From Callorhinus ursinus (lineage: Eukaryota; Chordata; Mammalia; Carnivora; Otariidae): a stretch of DNA of 64,000 nt. The position numbers and the translations under genes were made by a program. The stretch is taken from positions 2,879,307-2,943,306 of the forward strand of contig NW_020312867.1 of the NCBI RefSeq assembly GCF_003265705.1, given 5' to 3'. Shown here piece after piece: positions 63,900 to 64,000 of the stretch. Position 1 is the stretch's first letter, and the number at the start of each line of letters is the position of its first letter. The notes under the pieces are model-generated. The model was given only the letters and a program-made list of their open reading frames with translations, searched no databases and was not told the origin of the DNA.

Positions 63900-64000
63900 T
63901 TAAAAGATTTATTTATTTATTTATTTGACAAAGAGACATACAGCGAGAGAGGGAACACAAGCAGGGGGAGTGGGAGAGGGAGAAGCAGGCTTCCCCCCCG
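63900..64000 (-). repeat. CAN SINE (-), runs off the window
   Basis: Tail and CT-rich body in reverse. The head lies beyond position 64000. Confidence 0.9.

Noticed and set aside
164..64000. tRNA genes suggested by tRNA-like SINE heads
   Set aside because: The box A/B-like heads belong to CAN SINEs with CT-rich bodies and A-rich tails. No free-standing cloverleaf was found.

Overview
This is mammalian nuclear DNA, almost certainly from a caniform carnivoran. Genes are split by GT-AG introns, and the spacers are packed with the tRNA-derived carnivore SINE (CAN/SINEC: head 'gcgcctgggtggctcag', CT-rich body, 'aaataaataaataaaatctt' tail). The SINE subtype looks like the arctoid form (bears, seals, mustelids, panda) rather than the dog SINEC_Cf form, but I cannot name the species. 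Carnivore-type L1 3' ends, MER20, MER5A, MIR and L2 relics fill most of the rest.

Three protein-coding genes are present, in the order known from human chromosome 20q11.23 but read from the other side. (1) The 3' part of NDRG3 on the + strand has nine coding exons, 4291-23220; the N-terminal ~177 residues lie upstream of the window. The 3'UTR runs to about 24630. (2) SLA2 (Src-like adaptor 2, SLAP-2) on the + strand has all seven coding exons, 30954-49166, giving a 276-residue SH3-SH2 adaptor. (3) RAB5IF (C20orf24/RCAF1/OPTI) on the - strand has four coding exons, 59306 down to 50575, giving a 129-residue membrane protein that starts in a CpG island at about 58.84-59.81 kb. All exon phases were checked by hand and join without a frame break.

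Region by region: 1-4290 is NDRG3 intron with two solo LTRs and several SINEs. 4.3-24.6 kb is NDRG3. 24.6-30.9 kb is NDRG3-SLA2 spacer and/or the untranslated 5' part of SLA2. 30.9-50.1 kb is SLA2, whose 9.8 kb intron 4 holds a dense SINE array. At about 50.08-50.10 kb SLA2 and RAB5IF meet tail to tail, with candidate poly(A) signals only a few bases apart. 50.1-59.4 kb is RAB5IF. 59.8-64 kb is spacer towards what would be TGIF2 in human, with two antisense L1 fragments and a 100-base assembly gap flanked by a 104-bp identical duplication.

The genes do not form a pathway. NDRG3 is a lactate/oxygen-responsive alpha/beta-hydrolase-fold protein, SLA2 dampens antigen-receptor signalling in lymphocytes, and RAB5IF acts in membrane-protein biogenesis and respiratory supercomplex assembly. 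I found no novel gene system. The best leads are: in-frame mini-exons of NDRG3, one carrying the oxygen-regulated proline; a three-codon uORF and a 15-residue C-terminal extension in SLA2; the converging 3' ends; and an apparently dimorphic SINE trapped at the assembly gap.
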